From Streptomyces cellostaticus (lineage in GTDB: Bacteria > Actinomycetota > Actinomycetes > Streptomycetales > Streptomycetaceae), in assembly GCF_001513965.1 (NCBI RefSeq), contig NZ_KQ948025.1, forward strand, positions 1 to 42,745: a DNA stretch of 42,745 bases, written 5' to 3'. The notes beneath the pieces are model-generated. The model worked only from the letters and a program-made list of their open reading frames with translations. It made no database searches and was not told the DNA's origin. Shown piece after piece: positions 1-7,934 of the stretch. Each line of letters begins with the position of its first letter. Within the stretch, counting starts at the first letter, position 1. Both the position numbers and the translations under genes were made by a program.

Positions 1-2
1 GG

Positions 3-25
3 GTCTGGGGGCGGAGCCCCCAGAC
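3..25 (-). terminator. hairpin terminator of the membrane-protein gene
   Basis: A perfect 10-bp inverted repeat (3-12 with 16-25, loop gga) lies 2 bp beyond the stop codon of the leftward membrane-protein gene. There is no clear T-run, which is common for high-GC actinobacterial terminators. Confidence 0.7.
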
Positions 26-27
26 GG

Positions 28-1968
28 TCACTTCAGCTCGTCCGGGCAGGGAGTACCGCGCGGCAGCTGATAGGGCGCCGCCAGGTGATACGTGCCCGCC
101 CGCGGAGCGAGCAGCATCGTCCACTTGTCGCCCTTGTCGTCCTCCGGCGTCTCCGCCAGACACCCGTTGACGTTGTCGTACGTCTTCGGCATGCCCTCGG
201 CCCGGTGCTTGGACGCGTCCGTCTCCTGCGGCGCCTTCAGGCTCTTGCCGTGCTCGTCGACGATGCTCAGCCACGGCGAGTACGGGATCTTGATCAGGAT
301 CCGCCCGGCCCTGCGCACCTCCAGCGTCATCTCGCCCTGCTCGGCCCGGTCCACCACCGCGTGGGGCTCGGCCATCGGCGCCGGGTCGGTCACCTTGAAC
401 AGCTGCCAGTTCGCATCGCCCCAGATCTGCTTCAGGTACGGCATCCCGCGCTGGAGCAGCGCCCGCTCGCGCTCGCCGCCGTCCCCGTCCGGCTCGTCCT
501 TCGGCAGCACGACGAAGTGCACGGCCCAGCGCTGGAGCCACTCGTGGTAGTTCGCCGAGTTGAGCGTGTCGTCGTAGAAGAGCGGGTTGCGCTCCATGTC
601 GGCCTGCCGGTTCCAGCCGCGAGCCAGGTTGAAGTACGGCGCGAACGCGGAGGCCTCGCGGTGCGAACGGGCCGGGACCACCTCGACGCGGCCCTTCTCG
701 GCGCCGACGTGCTGGAGCTGGTTGACCAGCGGAGCCTGTTCACGGGCCCAGGCCGCGGCCGGGGTCGTGTTGATGATGTCGTCCACCGACTTGAAGCCTA
801 TCCAGCCGACGAAGCCGAGGAAGGCCAGCACGGTCAGGTACCACTTGCGCGAGCGCGGCACCGTGAACGGCAGCGCGGCGATCAGCGTCGCACCCGCGAA
901 CATCATCGGCAGTCGCGATATGTTCGAGCCGATCTGCGAGCTGATCAGCCACACCAGGACCACGCCGAGGCTGTAGACGGCGGCCGTCAGCCGTACGGTG
1001 ATCCACTCCTTGGGGACGAGGAACAGGCACAGCAGGCCGTACGTCAGGGGCAGGATCACCGAGCCGATCGTCATCGGCTGGGTGCCGGAGAACGGGAACA
1101 GCCACGCCGAGACGGCGACCACCGCCGTGGGCGCGAGCCCCAGCGCCCACGCGCCGGGCCGCCGCTTCTGCAGGAACAGTGCGGCCGCGATCAGGCCCAC
1201 GAACAGCCCCGCGACCGGCGAGGCCATCGTGGCGAGCGCCGCCAGCGGGGCGGTGACCAGGGCCTTCGCCCAGCGTTTGTAGCGCCACCGGTAGGGCCAG
1301 CAGAAGACGGCCGCGACCGCGCCGAGCGCGAACAGCGTGCCGAGCCCGAAGGTCACCCGCCCGGACACGGCGTTGCAGATCAGCGCGAAGACCCCGGCGA
1401 GCGAGGCCCACAGCGGGTTCTTCACCGACCGGCTGCGGATCAGGACCATCGTCAGCAGGCCCGCCGAGATCGTCCCGGCGATCATCATCGTCGTACGGAC
1501 GCCGAGCACCGACATCAGATACGGCGACACCACGCTGTACGACACCGGGTGCATGCCCCCGTACCAGGCGAGGTTGTACGCCGAGTCCGGGTGCCGGCCG
1601 ACGAACTCCGCCCAGGCGTCCTGGGCCGCGAGGTCGCCGCCGCTGTTGGCGAACGTGAAGAACCAGATGATGTGCAGGACGCCCGAGAGGGCCGTCATGG
1701 ACAGCGCCGGGTGCAGCAGGAGCCGCTGCCGGAGGGGTTCGGCGGCGGCGAGGAGACGGGCCGGTCTGCCGTCCGGACGGATGCCCGGACGTGCGCCCGT
1801 ACGACCGTCCGTGCGGCTGTCCGTGCAGCTGTTGGTACGGCCGTCGGTACGGCTGTCCGTGCGGTCCTCTTGATGACCGTCCGTGTCAGCCGTGGACAGG
1901 CGTATTCGCGGGCCGGATCCCGGGTCCGGATCGGCGTCGTCGGCGCGTGTCGGCTCGGTTGTGGCCAC
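28..1968 (-). CDS. polytopic integral membrane protein, GT-C/MFS-like topology
   Basis: A hydrophilic N-terminus is followed by about ten hydrophobic segments and a soluble C-terminal part of about 230 residues that is probably extracytoplasmic. I do not recognise a catalytic motif. The layout resembles actinobacterial membrane proteins often labelled MFS or GT-C-like, so the function is open. I place the start at GTG 1968: GGGGAG lies 9 nt upstream (1978-1983), and the longer frame to GTG 2100 would put its start codon inside a 12-bp hairpin. This start gives 646 aa. Near the N-terminus a 12-bp tandem repeat encodes TD(G/S)R tetrapeptides. The gene lies downstream of the D,D-carboxypeptidase on the same strand, which hints at a cell-envelope role. 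Confidence 0.75.
   Translation of the reverse strand: MATTEPTRADDADPDPGSGPRIRLSTADTDGHQEDRTDSRTDGRTNSCTDSRTDGRTGARPGIRPDGRPARLLAAAEPLRQRLLLHPALSMTALSGVLHIIWFFTFANSGGDLAAQDAWAEFVGRHPDSAYNLAWYGGMHPVSYSVVSPYLMSVLGVRTTMMIAGTISAGLLTMVLIRSRSVKNPLWASLAGVFALICNAVSGRVTFGLGTLFALGAVAAVFCWPYRWRYKRWAKALVTAPLAALATMASPVAGLFVGLIAAALFLQKRRPGAWALGLAPTAVVAVSAWLFPFSGTQPMTIGSVILPLTYGLLCLFLVPKEWITVRLTAAVYSLGVVLVWLISSQIGSNISRLPMMFAGATLIAALPFTVPRSRKWYLTVLAFLGFVGWIGFKSVDDIINTTPAAAWAREQAPLVNQLQHVGAEKGRVEVVPARSHREASAFAPYFNLARGWNRQADMERNPLFYDDTLNSANYHEWLQRWAVHFVVLPKDEPDGDGGERERALLQRGMPYLKQIWGDANWQLFKVTDPAPMAEPHAVVDRAEQGEMTLEVRRAGRILIKIPYSPWLSIVDEHGKSLKAPQETDASKHRAEGMPKTYDNVNGCLAETPEDDKGDKWTMLLAPRAGTYHLAAPYQLPRGTPCPDELK
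1801..1884 (-). repeat. 12-bp tandem repeat, 7 units, encoding TD(G/S)R
   Basis: Seven 12-bp units follow one another (1801, 1813, 1825, 1837, 1849, 1861, 1873), with plus-strand consensus close to acggctgtccgt. On the coding strand they encode an Arg-Thr-Asp-Gly/Ser tetrapeptide repeat ahead of the first membrane segment. Units 3 and 6 are the most degenerate. Confidence 0.8.
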
Positions 1969-2095
1969 CTGAAGGCACTCCCCGTGTCCCGTCTTCTGTT
2001 CTCGGCCGCTTTCCTGGGTGTTCCCGGCCGCTTCCCGTCCAGTTTCGCGGCCCTGTCCCGTGACCGGCGACCTGCCCCGATTCGTGACGCTAGCA

Positions 2096-2130
2096 CGCAC
2101 CCCGCCGCGGGGCTCCGTCGGCGGGGTGCG
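2096..2130 (-). terminator. 12-bp perfect hairpin between carboxypeptidase and membrane-protein genes
   Basis: cgcaccccgccg (2096-2107) pairs perfectly with 2119-2130 across an 11-nt loop, 37 bp after the carboxypeptidase stop. It may terminate or attenuate transcription entering the membrane-protein gene. It also covers GTG 2098-2100, which argues against that codon as the start. Confidence 0.6.
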
Positions 2131-2167
2131 GGAGTGCTGAACCGGAGGCCGGCTCAGCCTGGTCGGT

Positions 2168-4474
2168 TCAGCCGAGGCGGGTCAGCTTGTCCGTGAGGCC
2201 GGGTTCGGCCAGAGCCTTCTGGAGGGCCACCGGCACCTTCACCGCACCGGCCGAACCATCACCCACGGTGAGCGTGCCGACCTTGGTGCCGGCCTTCGCG
2301 GTGTGCGGTACGGCATCGGAGGCGAAGGACAGCTTCACCTTCAGGCCCGCCCAGCCGGCCGCGGTGACGTCCTTCGTGGCCACGACCGGCGTACGGCCGC
2401 CGAGCCCGTCGTCGACGTACCCGACGACATCGCCCTTCTTCAGGATCGTCGCCGGCTTCAGGGCGCCCTGCGCGGCCCGGATCAGCTTGTCGCCCGCGTC
2501 CAGGACGCCGCTGATGATGGTGTTGTCGAAGCCGCCGGCGGGCTGGCGCATCACGGCGCCGATGATGGTGCGCGTCTCGCCGCCGACCTCCTGCTTCGCC
2601 GCGAAGACGAGGTTGCCGAGGGCGGAGGTGGTGGTGCCGGTCTTGATGCCGACGACGTTGTTGTGGCCGACCAGCCGGTTGTAGTTGTTGTGCTTGGCGC
2701 CCTTGTAGTCGACGTAGGACATCATCGCCGCGACCTCGCGGAACGCGGGCCGCTCCATCGCCTTCTTGGCCAGCTTGACCTGGTCCACGGCCGTGCTGAC
2801 CGTCGAGTCCGTCAGGCCCGAGGGGTCCGTGTACGTGGTGTTGGTCATGCCGAGTTCCTTGGCGGCGTCGTTCATCTTCGTCACGAACGCCTTCTCCGAG
2901 CCGGAGTCCCAGCGGGCGAGCAGCCGGGCCACGTTGTTGGCGGAGGGCAGGAGGATGGCCTCCAGGGCCTCACGCTCGGAGATCCGGTCGCCGGCGGTGA
3001 CCGGGACGGTGGACTCCTGGCCCGCGTCCGACTGCTCCTCGGCGGGCTTGTCTATCTTGATCTTCGGGCCGTCCTCGCCGCTCTTGAGCGGGTGGTCGCG
3101 CAGGATCAGGTACGCGGTCATCACCTTCGCGACGCTCGCGATCGGTACGGGCTTCTGCGTGCCGGAGGAGCCGAAGGTGCCGATGCCCTGGACGTCGAGG
3201 GCGGCCTGTCCCTGAGCGGGCCAGGGGATGCCGGCCTTGCCGCCGTCGAAGGTGAAGGTGTCCTTCGCGGTGAGGTCGAGGGTCGGCTGGGGAAGCGGGC
3301 GGAAGGCCTGTACGACCGCAAAGACGACCGCCAGGAGGAGGACCAGGGGGGTCCAGATCTTGACCCGGCGGACGACCGTACGGACCGGGGTCTGCGGCGG
3401 CGGAGGCGTGTTCGTCAGCTCCGCCAGCAGGTCCAGCGGGGGCTTGGGCGGCAGGGGCTGCTGGGTGGTGCGCTCGGGGCCGACCTGGGGGAGGGCGGTG
3501 GTGGGCGCGGTGACGTCGGGGTTCTTGAGCGGGACGAACTTGCTGCCGCCCAGCTTGAGCATGGTGGTGGGCTGGTCGACGTTTGCCTGTGCCTGCGGCG
3601 CCTTGGCGGGTACGGCCTTGAAGACGGTGGTGGGCTGGTCGACGGTGCGCTTGGCTTCGGCGTCCTTCGTCTCGGCGCCCTTGGCTTCGGCGTCCTTCGT
3701 CTCGGCTTCGCCTTCGGCGTCCGATATCCCGCCCGCACCAGCCGTGCGGGTCTCGTCGTCGGCTGCGGGTGGCTCCTGTGGGGTGTCCTCGCTGTCGGCG
3801 GCCGACGGCTCGTCCTTGTCGGCAGGCTGCGGCCCGTCCGCGTCGGTGTCCTTCGTCTCGGCTTCGCCTTCGGCGTCCGATATCCCGCCCGCACCAGCCG
3901 TGCGGGTCTCGTCGTCGGCTGCGGGTGGCTCCTGTGGGGTGTCCTCGCCGTCGGCGGCCGACGGCTCGTCCTCGTCGGGAGTCTTTGCGTCTGCGTCTGC
4001 GTCCTCGTCCGGCTCCGAGGCGGATTCGGGCTGTGCAGGCGCGTCTGTGTCAGCGCTTGCGTCCGGCTTCGGATCGGTCTTTGCGGCAGCCTTCTCCGGC
4101 TGGTCGGCCTCGGCCTCGGTGTCAGGCCTCTGCTCGGGTTCTGCCGGCTCCTCGGCCTTCTCCGGGGCCTTTGCAGGTGCGTCCGGGGTGCCCGCCGAGC
4201 GGACCCAGGCCGAGACCGCCTCGCGGAGGTCTGCGTCCTCGTCCTCGGCGGGCTTCTCGGCGGCGGCTTTCTTCACGTCCCGTACCGACAGGACCTTCGT
4301 CGCCGTGTCCACCGCGCCGTCCGCGGAATCCTTTTCGCGGGAGACGGCCAGACGCGGATCGCGAGCCTCGGGAACCGCACCCGCGCTCCCCGACGTCGGT
4401 TCCGCCGACGACTCGTGCTGCTTCGACCTGCCGGGGGACTCGCCCGCCACCGATGCCTCCTCCATGCGCCGCAC
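2168..4474 (-). CDS. D-alanyl-D-alanine carboxypeptidase (peptidase S11) with long acidic cytoplasmic N-terminus
   Basis: The C-terminal half is a DacA/PBP5-type D,D-carboxypeptidase. The catalytic motifs are in order: SVAK (Ser447, Lys450), SAN (511-513) and KTG (611-613), followed by a beta-rich tail. A single membrane segment at about 374-392 anchors the enzyme domain outside. The first ~370 residues are Asp/Glu/Ala/Pro-rich, have no signal peptide and should lie in the cytoplasm. They contain a 41-residue near-perfect duplication and repeated DQPTT motifs that could be kinase targets (inference). The enzyme trims the stem-peptide terminal D-Ala of peptidoglycan. At 768 aa it is about twice the usual S11 length. 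GTG 4474 is used; ATG 4465 is an alternative. Confidence 0.93.
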   Translation of the reverse strand: MRRMEEASVAGESPGRSKQHESSAEPTSGSAGAVPEARDPRLAVSREKDSADGAVDTATKVLSVRDVKKAAAEKPAEDEDADLREAVSAWVRSAGTPDAPAKAPEKAEEPAEPEQRPDTEAEADQPEKAAAKTDPKPDASADTDAPAQPESASEPDEDADADAKTPDEDEPSAADGEDTPQEPPAADDETRTAGAGGISDAEGEAETKDTDADGPQPADKDEPSAADSEDTPQEPPAADDETRTAGAGGISDAEGEAETKDAEAKGAETKDAEAKRTVDQPTTVFKAVPAKAPQAQANVDQPTTMLKLGGSKFVPLKNPDVTAPTTALPQVGPERTTQQPLPPKPPLDLLAELTNTPPPPQTPVRTVVRRVKIWTPLVLLLAVVFAVVQAFRPLPQPTLDLTAKDTFTFDGGKAGIPWPAQGQAALDVQGIGTFGSSGTQKPVPIASVAKVMTAYLILRDHPLKSGEDGPKIKIDKPAEEQSDAGQESTVPVTAGDRISEREALEAILLPSANNVARLLARWDSGSEKAFVTKMNDAAKELGMTNTTYTDPSGLTDSTVSTAVDQVKLAKKAMERPAFREVAAMMSYVDYKGAKHNNYNRLVGHNNVVGIKTGTTTSALGNLVFAAKQEVGGETRTIIGAVMRQPAGGFDNTIISGVLDAGDKLIRAAQGALKPATILKKGDVVGYVDDGLGGRTPVVATKDVTAAGWAGLKVKLSFASDAVPHTAKAGTKVGTLTVGDGSAGAVKVPVALQKALAEPGLTDKLTRLG
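3693..3971 (-). repeat. 123-bp in-frame direct duplication inside the carboxypeptidase gene
   Basis: Copies at 3693-3815 and 3849-3971 are 156 bp apart (52 codons) and differ only at 3793/3949 (t/c, Ser versus Gly). Each copy encodes 41 residues of the acidic cytoplasmic arm. The near identity suggests a recent duplication or ongoing homogenisation. Confidence 0.95.
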
Positions 4475-4558
4475 GCCGTCGCGCGCGCCCTGTCCGAACC
4501 ATGTACCAGTGTCCTGTGTGAGGGCTTGGCCCCTGTGGTAGACGAGAACGACATACCT

Positions 4559-4580
4559 ACCGGTTCCCTCACGAACCGGT
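4559..4580. promoter_or_regulatory. 8-bp inverted repeat in the carboxypeptidase/GPP34 divergent region
   Basis: accggttc (4559-4566) and gaaccggt (4573-4580) form a perfect inverted repeat with a 6-nt spacer, 67-88 bp upstream of the GPP34 start and 85-106 bp upstream of the carboxypeptidase start. It is a candidate operator for either divergent promoter. Confidence 0.4.
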
Positions 4581-4646
4581 CACGCACCCTCGACAGACCA
4601 ATGTGAGAGGGGTCACCCTGTCTTTCATCCACGCGGGGAGGCATGG

Positions 4647-5393
4647 ATGGGCAGGAGCCGCAGAACACTTCCGGAGGAGCTTCTGCTGCTGGCACTGGAC
4701 CCGGCCACGGGTACCACTGCACAGCCGCAGTCGCTCGACCTCGGTCTGGCCGGAGCGCAGCTAGTGGAGCTGGCGCTGGCCGGACGGATAGCCCCAGACG
4801 GGGATCGTATCGCCGTGGTGGTACCACGGCCGACTGGAGATCCGACTTTGGACTGCGCGTTGGAGTTGCTGCGAAGGCGTGGCGCTCCCGTACGGGCCGT
4901 CCATTGGATCGGCGGGCCCCGGCTGGGGCTGCGCCAGATCTACCTCTCGCATCTCGAACGGTGCGGCATGGTTGCCGCCGTACCGGGGCAGATGTGCGGA
5001 GTGCTGCCGACGACTCGCTACCAGGCGACGGACACCGCCATCAGCCGGGAGATCCGGTCCCGGCTGGATTCCGCGATCCGCACCGGCGTACCGCCGGACC
5101 CGCGGACCGCGGCGCTCGCCGCCCTGGCACACGCTGTCGGCCTCGGCAAACACCTGTATCCGGGGAACGAGGGGCGCTCGTCCCGGTCCCGGTTGCGGGA
5201 TCTGATTCGGCACGACCCCATGGGTGGGCTCGTCGCCCATGCCGTGATGGATGTGCAGAACGGCGCGGGGGCCCAGCCGCGGCGTCCGGCCCCGGCCGGC
5301 CGCCAGGCGGGGCCCGCGGTCAGGGCGGAACCCGCACGCGGGGTTCCGATGCAGCCGCGCCACGGGTCCATGGCACGCGCCGTGGCCCACTGA
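4647..5393 (+). CDS. GPP34 (GOLPH3/VPS74-like) family phosphoprotein
   Basis: The N-terminus (RTLPEELLLLALDPATG) and the following helical pattern (LAGAQLVELALAGRI, about residues 34-48) match the GPP34 family. Eukaryotic members bind phosphoinositides at the Golgi; the actinobacterial members, often present as many paralogues, have no settled function. The protein is 248 aa with an Ala/Pro/Arg-rich, probably disordered tail after about residue 205. GGGGAGG (4635-4641) lies 5 nt before ATG 4647, which decides the start over ATG 4643. It is monocistronic, ending at a strong hairpin. Its divergent partner is the D,D-carboxypeptidase gene. Confidence 0.88.
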   Translation: MGRSRRTLPEELLLLALDPATGTTAQPQSLDLGLAGAQLVELALAGRIAPDGDRIAVVVPRPTGDPTLDCALELLRRRGAPVRAVHWIGGPRLGLRQIYLSHLERCGMVAAVPGQMCGVLPTTRYQATDTAISREIRSRLDSAIRTGVPPDPRTAALAALAHAVGLGKHLYPGNEGRSSRSRLRDLIRHDPMGGLVAHAVMDVQNGAGAQPRRPAPAGRQAGPAVRAEPARGVPMQPRHGSMARAVAH

Positions 5394-5435
5394 GCCGCAC
5401 CGTCGGTACCCAATACCCGGTACGGGAGCCGCTGA

Positions 5436-5482
5436 TTCGAGCGGGGCGATGAGATCCTTGTGGTCGCACCGCCCCGCTCGAA
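5436..5482 (+). terminator. 12-bp stem terminator after the GPP34 gene
   Basis: ttcgagcggggc (5436-5447) pairs perfectly with 5471-5482 across a 23-nt loop, 42 bp beyond the GPP34 stop. It separates that gene from the regulator downstream. Confidence 0.65.
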
Positions 5483-5634
5483 CGCGTCGGCACTCGCAAA
5501 TCCGTGCCCGAACTGACGCGTACGCGCCGCATATCCACCGTTTCCCAGCGGTAGTAAGCACCTTGGTGGCAGTCTGCTCAACAGCAGATACGCAAAGTGT
5601 CAGGTACAGGCAGGCAGCCGGAGGTGCACGTCCC

Positions 5635-6492
5635 GTGGCGTCCAATGTCAATCCCACCGTCAGGCGACGCCGGCTGGGCCAGGAGCTGCGCAGGCTCCGT
5701 GAGCTCAAGGGCATGACGGCCGAAGAGGTGGCGGAGCGGCTGCTCGTGTCGCAGTCGAAGATCAGTCGGCTGGAGAACGGCCGCAGAAGTATCAGCCAGC
5801 GCGATGTGCGCGATCTGTGCGGGGTGTACGAGGTCGAGGACCAGCGGATCGTCGACTCCCTCATGGAGATGGCGCGGGACTCGCGGCAGCAGGGCTGGTG
5901 GCACACGTTCGGGGACATCCCGTACAGCGTGTACATCGGCCTGGAGACCGACGCCGAGTCGTTGCGCGTGTACGAACCCCAACTGGTGACCGGTCTGTTG
6001 CAGACCCGCGCCTACGCGGAGGCCCTGGTGCAGGGCGCGTTGCCGGAGACGTCGACGGCGGAGATCGAGAAGCGCGTGCAGGTGCGCATGCGCCGACAGG
6101 AACGTATCACCGCCGAGAACACGCCCCTGCGGCTGTGGGTGGTGCTGGACGAGGCGGCGCTGAAACGGGTCGTCGGCAGCAGGCTGGTGATGCGGGAGCA
6201 GCTGGAGCACCTGATCGAGATGTCCCAGCTGCCGCATGTCACCGTGCAGGTGCTGCCGTTCGAGGTGGGCGCGCACCCGGGGCTCAACGGGCAGTACGCG
6301 ATCCTGGAGTTCACCGACGCGGCCGACTCCAGCGTGGTCTACCTCGAGGGCGTCACCAGCGACCTGTACCTGGAGAAGGCGCAGGACGTGCAGAAGTACG
6401 CCGTGATGTACGAGCATCTACGGGCGCAGTCCCTCAATGTGGAGCAATCCCGGCAATACATCTCCGATGTGGCGAAAACCTACGCGGATTGA
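5635..6492 (+). CDS. XRE-family regulator with DUF5753 sensor domain (WhiJ-like)
   Basis: Residues ~8-66 are an XRE helix-turn-helix (LGQELRRLRELKGMTAEEV, then SQSKISRLENGRRSIS). Residues ~95-272 form the DUF5753 domain typical of Streptomyces WhiJ-type regulators (motif YEPQLVTGLLQTRAYAEALV). The start is GTG 5635: GGAGGT at 5620-5625 lies 9 nt upstream, and the open frame before it is not coding in character. It is 285 aa. A DUF397 protein gene follows 190 bp downstream on the same strand. In this family the small partner is thought to modulate DNA binding, with effects on development and antibiotic production. The specific targets are unknown. Confidence 0.92.
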   Translation: MASNVNPTVRRRRLGQELRRLRELKGMTAEEVAERLLVSQSKISRLENGRRSISQRDVRDLCGVYEVEDQRIVDSLMEMARDSRQQGWWHTFGDIPYSVYIGLETDAESLRVYEPQLVTGLLQTRAYAEALVQGALPETSTAEIEKRVQVRMRRQERITAENTPLRLWVVLDEAALKRVVGSRLVMREQLEHLIEMSQLPHVTVQVLPFEVGAHPGLNGQYAILEFTDAADSSVVYLEGVTSDLYLEKAQDVQKYAVMYEHLRAQSLNVEQSRQYISDVAKTYAD

Positions 6493-6682
6493 GCCGGGGT
6501 CCACAGGAGGCGCCGGATCGTACACCGTAGTCCGCCCTAGCGGAAGGCTCACCTGGAATATGCCATCCGCTTGAGTGAACGGCTACTCCGGCAGAGGCAG
6601 TTGCCCGGTAGCGTCGATCACGCCAATCAGTCGACAGGGTTGGCGTGAACCGCACCACCAGCAACTCGCAACAGGAGTGGAC

Positions 6683-6874
6683 ATGGCACTGATTCAGGGC
6701 GCTTCGGAGACGTGGATGAAGTCCTCCTATTCCGCGGGCAACGGCGCCTGCGTCGAGGTCAAGTCGCCCACCACCGCGGAACTCGCCGTACGCGACTCCA
6801 AGGTCATCGAGGGTCCGATCCTGGCCTTCCCCGCCGACGCGTGGAACGCCTTCGTCGCCTCGGTCAAGGCGTAG
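6683..6874 (+). CDS. DUF397 family small protein, partner of the XRE/DUF5753 regulator
   Basis: The 63-aa protein carries the DUF397 signature: W-K/M-KSSYS-x-N-G-ACVEV near residues 12-27, VRDSK in the middle and AWNAFVASVK at the end. Such proteins are nearly always beside a WhiJ/DUF5753 regulator and are proposed to form a regulator-antagonist pair. An AGGAG ribosome site (6672-6676) is 6 nt before ATG 6683. The 190-bp gap from the XRE gene is enough for its own promoter. A strong hairpin terminator follows. Confidence 0.93.
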   Translation: MALIQGASETWMKSSYSAGNGACVEVKSPTTAELAVRDSKVIEGPILAFPADAWNAFVASVKA

Positions 6875-6942
6875 GGAGCCCTCTCTGACGCAGCCGCGCA
6901 GACGCTTCCGACGACAACAACAACTGCACAAGCACCACCCAA

Positions 6943-6982
6943 GAGCCCTCTCGACCAGTCGCCGTCCTTGCCGAGAGGGCTC
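6943..6982 (+). terminator. 11-bp stem terminator after the DUF397 gene
   Basis: gagccctctcg (6943-6953) pairs perfectly with 6972-6982 across an 18-nt loop. It lies between the convergent DUF397 and MerR genes and could serve both. Confidence 0.7.
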
Positions 6983-7003
6983 GGCCATGCCCGGCCCCGG
7001 GGG

Positions 7004-7852
7004 TTACTTCACCGGAAACGCCACATCGCACACCGGATCCCCGGGACCCGCCGCCTCCCAGTCCGCGAAGTACACCTCGCGGCAGGGGCCGGCCATCTCC
7101 AGGCCCTCCCCGGCCATCCACTGCTCCACCGCCTCGAAGGCGGCGAGGATCTGCGGATGGGCCACCTGCGCCTTGGCGATCCGGGTATAGGCCAGCCGGG
7201 CCGCCGGCTCCACCCGCACCCGTGTGGCCCAGCTCCGCCCGTGCTCCTGCGCCCAGGCCCGGGCAGCGGCCTCGTCCGCCACCGGGACACACGACTCCGC
7301 GGGCCCGTCGCTCTCCATCGACACCTCGGAGTGGTAGACGACGAACGGCGCGCCGGCGACGCCCCCGCACTCCCGCGCGGCCTCCTCCAGACGGCCCAGC
7401 GACGCGCCGATCCACGTCGGCAGCTCGTCCGCCAGCGTGTGGCGGGACTCGGTGATCACCACCTGCGCGGGCACGTCCACCGTCTCGACCACGAACTTCT
7501 CGTACATCTCGGAGCTCCTCCCCGACAGCCGTCCACGGAGGTACTCGGCGAGGGTCCGCTGCCCGGCCACCCGGGTCTCCACGTCCGCCCAGTAGGCGGC
7601 AAGCCGGTCCGCGGCCACGGCGCCCTCGGCCCCGGCCACCTCGGCGATCCGGGCCAGCGGCATGTCCAGCTGCCGCAGCAGGGCCACCAGACGGGCGCGC
7701 TCCACCTGGCCGGCGCGGTAGTAGCGGTAGCCGCTGGCCTCGTCGACATGCGCCGGTTCCAGCAGCCCGAGCCGGTCGTACAGCCGTAGCGCCTTGGCCG
7801 ACAGGCGGGCCCGCGCGGCGAACGCGCCGATGGTGAGCAGCTCCTCGTTCAC
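7004..7852 (-). CDS. MerR-family transcriptional activator with GyrI-like effector domain
   Basis: An N-terminal MerR winged helix (LLTIGAFAARARLSAKALR, then LYDRLGLLEPAHVDEASGYRYY) is followed by a short coiled coil. A C-terminal GyrI-like small-molecule-binding domain of about 150 residues follows. Members of this class sense aromatic or cationic drugs and distort a promoter with an over-long spacer. I start it at GTG 7852, with GGAGG (7861-7865) 8 nt upstream, giving 282 aa. An ideal MerR-type dyad lies in a 19-bp promoter spacer just upstream, so autoregulation is likely. No exporter is adjacent on this strand; the upstream gene is a glutathione peroxidase. Confidence 0.9.
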   Translation of the reverse strand: MNEELLTIGAFAARARLSAKALRLYDRLGLLEPAHVDEASGYRYYRAGQVERARLVALLRQLDMPLARIAEVAGAEGAVAADRLAAYWADVETRVAGQRTLAEYLRGRLSGRSSEMYEKFVVETVDVPAQVVITESRHTLADELPTWIGASLGRLEEAARECGGVAGAPFVVYHSEVSMESDGPAESCVPVADEAAARAWAQEHGRSWATRVRVEPAARLAYTRIAKAQVAHPQILAAFEAVEQWMAGEGLEMAGPCREVYFADWEAAGPGDPVCDVAFPVK

Positions 7853-7865
7853 CTTGCCATCCTCC

Positions 7866-7895
7866 GTCACCGGGCGGCTCTTTCCGCCCGGTGAC
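7866..7895 (-). promoter_or_regulatory. 12-bp perfect hairpin in the merR 5' leader, abutting the ribosome site
   Basis: gtcaccgggcgg (7866-7877) pairs perfectly with 7884-7895 across a 6-nt loop. It ends directly at the GGAGG ribosome site (7861-7865) of the MerR gene. It is either a terminator for the upstream glutathione peroxidase gene or a 5' leader hairpin affecting merR translation. Confidence 0.6.
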
Positions 7896-7899
7896 AGGG

Positions 7900-7930
7900 A
7901 CGCTCCCCCTTGCCCCTGGGGCAAGGTCAA
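7900..7930 (-). promoter_or_regulatory. MerR-type promoter/operator with 19-bp spacer
   Basis: On the minus strand, TTGACC (7930-7925) and a weak -10 GAGCGT (7905-7900) are separated by 19 bp. A perfect 8+1+8 dyad, cttgcccc t ggggcaag (7909-7925), fills the spacer and just overlaps the inner end of the -35. This is the architecture MerR regulators act on. Confidence 0.7.
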
Positions 7931-7934
7931 GCGG

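Noticed and set aside
1969..2100. N-terminal extension of the first membrane protein to GTG 2100
   Set aside because: The GTG lies inside a perfect 12-bp hairpin with no ribosome site; GTG 1968 has GGGGAG at 9 nt.
5251..5634. N-terminal extension of the XRE regulator
   Set aside because: The region holds the terminator of the GPP34 gene and overlaps its coding end; GTG 5635 has an ideal ribosome site.
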